Positions 22,911-24,550 of a DNA stretch of 24,550 bases are shown here, piece after piece; within the stretch, counting starts at the first letter, position 1, and every line of letters begins with the position of its first letter. Below the pieces are notes generated by a model, which ran no database searches, was not told where the DNA came from, and was given only the letters and a program-made list of their open reading frames with translations. The stretch spans positions 1-24,550 of the forward strand of contig CAKVBD010000030.1 of assembly GCA_934725105.1 (NCBI GenBank), given 5' to 3'. This DNA comes from an uncultured Bulleidia sp. (GTDB taxonomy: Bacteria; Bacillota_I; Bacilli_A; Erysipelotrichales; Erysipelotrichaceae). Made by a program: the position numbers and the translations under genes.

Positions 22911-24425
22911 ATGTTAAAGAAATTAGTGAAAGAAATCCTTGTTTTATCAAGTGTAATAGGCTGTATGCCTTTGACAAGTATTATTGCGGAAACAAATCCA
23001 TGTGATTCTGATCCATATAGTGATGCGTGCAAGACATATTCTCAAAAGAAAAAAGATGCTTTAGATGCTAAAAATAAAGAGATTGCACAACAGAAAGCAG
23101 ACAGTGAAGCAGAACTTGCGGAAATCAAAGCAAAAAGAGCAGAGATTGCCGCAAATATTGTTGCGTATAAAGAAGAAATTGCATCGTATCAAAAGCAGAT
23201 TGATGATTTGAACAGTACGATTGCAGAACTGGAAACACAAATCAGTGCATTACAGACACAAATCAATGATACACAGGCAAAAGCAGATGCAAAGCAGGTT
23301 GAAATTGATGATACACAGGCGCAGATTACGCAACTTGGAGAAAAAGTAAAAAGCAGAATGGTATCTTCCCAGTCTGGAATGCGTATTCATAAAGAATTTT
23401 CTATTTTAATGGGAGCTTCAACATTCCAGGATTTTCTGCGTATCGCAAATGGGTTGAGTGATATTAATGCATATGATAACCAGACAACAAATCAGCTTGT
23501 AGATCTATCTACACAATTGAAGAGTGACAAGAAAGAATTAGAAACTTTAAAAGCTTCTCAGCAGGCCCAGCAAGATGAATTGAATGCCAGCCAAGAGACA
23601 CAGGAAAATCAAAAAGCTCTTCTAGAAGTGGCACAGGAAAAGATCCAAGTATATAAGGATGCTGCAGAAGATACTGCTGCAGAACTGGAAGCACAGGGTG
23701 AGAAGATTTCTTCTACAGTGGATTCCTTAAAGGCAACAATCAATTCCAATGCGGCGCAGATGGATGCACTGCAGGCAGCGATTGATAAAGCGAATACACC
23801 ACAGCCAACACCGGATGAAAGTGGTGGTGGAGATAATTCTTCCAGCGGTGGATCATCTGGAAACTTTGGCTCTTCTGGATGGACAAACCCAGTGCCAGGT
23901 GCATATCGCAGTGCTGGTACATGGAACTATCCTGGTGGTGGTAAACATTTGGGATATGATTTTGCGGCAAGCCAGGGTACAACAATTAGAGCTGTTGGAG
24001 ATGGTGTTGTGATTGTCAGTGCAGATGGTGCAACGACGGGGTATCTTGGAAGTACTGCACATGGTACAGGTGGATCAAGTGGTGGCGGAAACCAGATTTA
24101 TCTGTTAACTGCAGTGAATGGCTCTTTGTATGCGGTGAAGTATCTGCATATGCAATATGGATCACCAATTGCTTTGGGTACACAGGTAAAAGCTGGTGAT
24201 TATATTGGTAGAGTTGGTGCGACTGGAAACGTAACAGGACCGCATTGTCATATTGAAATCTTCTATTTAGGAGATGCATCGAATTTTACAAATTATTTAA
24301 GAACATGGAATGGTGATCTGGCCTTTGGATGTGGATGGGCTGGCAGCTATGGCGGCTATGGCAGAAGATGTCAGGATGGCTATAGTGCTCCATGTAGAAT
24401 TCGTCCTGAAAATGTGATTGGATAA
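22911..24425 (+). CDS. Secreted M23 peptidoglycan hydrolase with coiled-coil domain
   Basis: A 504-residue exported cell wall hydrolase with CwlO/EnvC-like architecture. Signal peptide to about residue 26; long heptad-rich coiled coil at about 45-160 and 195-295, separated by a hydrophobic segment (SILMGASTFQDFLRIANGL); Pro/Gly/Ser linker at 297-323; then an M23 (LytM) zinc peptidase. Metal ligands are H346 and D350 (HLGYD) and H447 (GPHCH), with H413 in YLHM near the active site. All are present, so it should be active, cutting cross-linking peptides at division or elongation. A Gly-rich loop (about 380-394) is inserted in the domain, and a C-terminal tail with three Cys follows. No ribosome site is visible; see the promoter at 22896. 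Confidence 0.9.
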   Translation: MLKKLVKEILVLSSVIGCMPLTSIIAETNPCDSDPYSDACKTYSQKKKDALDAKNKEIAQQKADSEAELAEIKAKRAEIAANIVAYKEEIASYQKQIDDLNSTIAELETQISALQTQINDTQAKADAKQVEIDDTQAQITQLGEKVKSRMVSSQSGMRIHKEFSILMGASTFQDFLRIANGLSDINAYDNQTTNQLVDLSTQLKSDKKELETLKASQQAQQDELNASQETQENQKALLEVAQEKIQVYKDAAEDTAAELEAQGEKISSTVDSLKATINSNAAQMDALQAAIDKANTPQPTPDESGGGDNSSSGGSSGNFGSSGWTNPVPGAYRSAGTWNYPGGGKHLGYDFAASQGTTIRAVGDGVVIVSADGATTGYLGSTAHGTGGSSGGGNQIYLLTAVNGSLYAVKYLHMQYGSPIALGTQVKAGDYIGRVGATGNVTGPHCHIEIFYLGDASNFTNYLRTWNGDLAFGCGWAGSYGGYGRRCQDGYSAPCRIRPENVIG

Positions 24426-24428
24426 ATG

Positions 24429-24459
24429 AAAAAGATTCTCAATATTGGGAATCTTTTTT
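24429..24459 (+). terminator. Terminator of the M23 gene
   Basis: A 12-bp stem AAAAAGATTCTC with GGGAATCTTTTT (one G-U pair; 24429-24440 with 24447-24458), 6-base loop, T-run. It follows the stop codon by 3 bases. Confidence 0.85.
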
Positions 24460-24463
24460 CCTG

Positions 24464-24550
24464 TATAATGCTTCTATGGTGCGCCGGTTCGGTGCTCAAT
24501 AATTAGTCAGGTGGAACTCCTGACCTGGTAAGCTGTAGCGAGCGCCAGTA
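24464..24550 (+). ncRNA. 5' part of an unidentified structured RNA with its promoter
   Basis: TATAAT (24464-24469) follows the terminator, and transcription should begin about 24476. The remaining 75 bases hold no open frame and are notably more G+C-rich than the genes. They contain compact stems: GTCAGG...CCTGAC (24508-24527 region, with a GGAA-containing loop) and CTGG...CCAG (near 24530-24548), plus CCG/CGG around 24484-24493. This is the look of a stable small RNA cut by the window edge. The bacterial signal recognition particle RNA is one candidate by general appearance, but its diagnostic GGAA...AGCAGC core is not visible here. Confidence 0.4.

Noticed and set aside
24508..24527. SRP RNA domain IV from the GTCAGG...GGAA sequence
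   Set aside because: The strand after GGAA is fully complementary (CCTGAC) rather than carrying the AGCAGC internal loop, so the diagnostic core is absent.
1..24550. CRISPR array, phage, restriction, toxin-antitoxin or other defence genes
   Set aside because: No spaced short repeats and no such protein families were seen; the only mobile DNA is the single IS.

Overview
The window looks like chromosomal DNA of a low-G+C Firmicute, most likely a gut Erysipelotrichia/Erysipelotrichaceae relative. Visible reasons are the AT-rich genes with strong purine-rich ribosome sites, numerous intrinsic terminators, a T-box leader, diacylglycerol-type lipoprotein signals on solute-binding proteins, and a CwlO-like M23 hydrolase with a long coiled coil. 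The genus assignment is an inference, not a database result.

Layout. 1-2069 (minus): an alpha/beta-hydrolase esterase translationally coupled to an ATP-grasp ligase. 2189-2923 (plus): a stand-alone AroQ chorismate mutase and a YqeY protein. 3009-8206 (plus): a carbohydrate-type ABC importer operon (ATPase, two permeases, binding protein, each joined by a 4-base ATGA overlap), then a lipoprotein with two OB-like repeats. 8299-8901: a NimA/PNPOx-fold flavoprotein. 8991-11223: a polar amino acid ABC importer (permease, ATPase, binding lipoprotein). 11346-12509: an MFS transporter, convergent with tcdA (12514-13218, minus).

13281-15262 is a complete 1,982-bp IS1634-type insertion sequence. It is flanked by an exact 263-bp direct repeat (13018-13280 and 15263-15525) that duplicates the start of tcdA and the whole divergent promoter region between tcdA and the next MFS gene (15552-16712). 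Because the target duplication is so long, tcdA and the MFS gene each keep an intact promoter, and a promoter-bearing 5' fragment of tcdA remains on the far side. Each end of the IS carries a terminator-like hairpin facing the promoter copy that fires into it.

16744-19173 (minus) is a three-gene operon: class II aldolase, MtnA isomerase and a DeoD-type nucleoside phosphorylase. Together they could take 5'-methylthioadenosine or 5'-deoxyadenosine to DHAP plus an aldehyde (a DHAP-shunt layout without a kinase). Divergent from it, a T-box leader with a UGG (Trp) specifier controls a TrpXYZ-like ABC importer (19632-22342). Then come a YbaK-type deacylase (22382-22870), an M23 peptidoglycan hydrolase whose promoter lies so close to its ATG that its mRNA may be leaderless (22911-24425), and at the right edge the 5' part of an unidentified structured RNA.

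No CRISPR array, phage module, restriction or toxin system, tRNA or rRNA was seen. The most distinctive signals are the silent long-duplication IS insertion with its guarded ends, the DHAP-shunt-like operon, and the Trp T-box/TrpXYZ unit.
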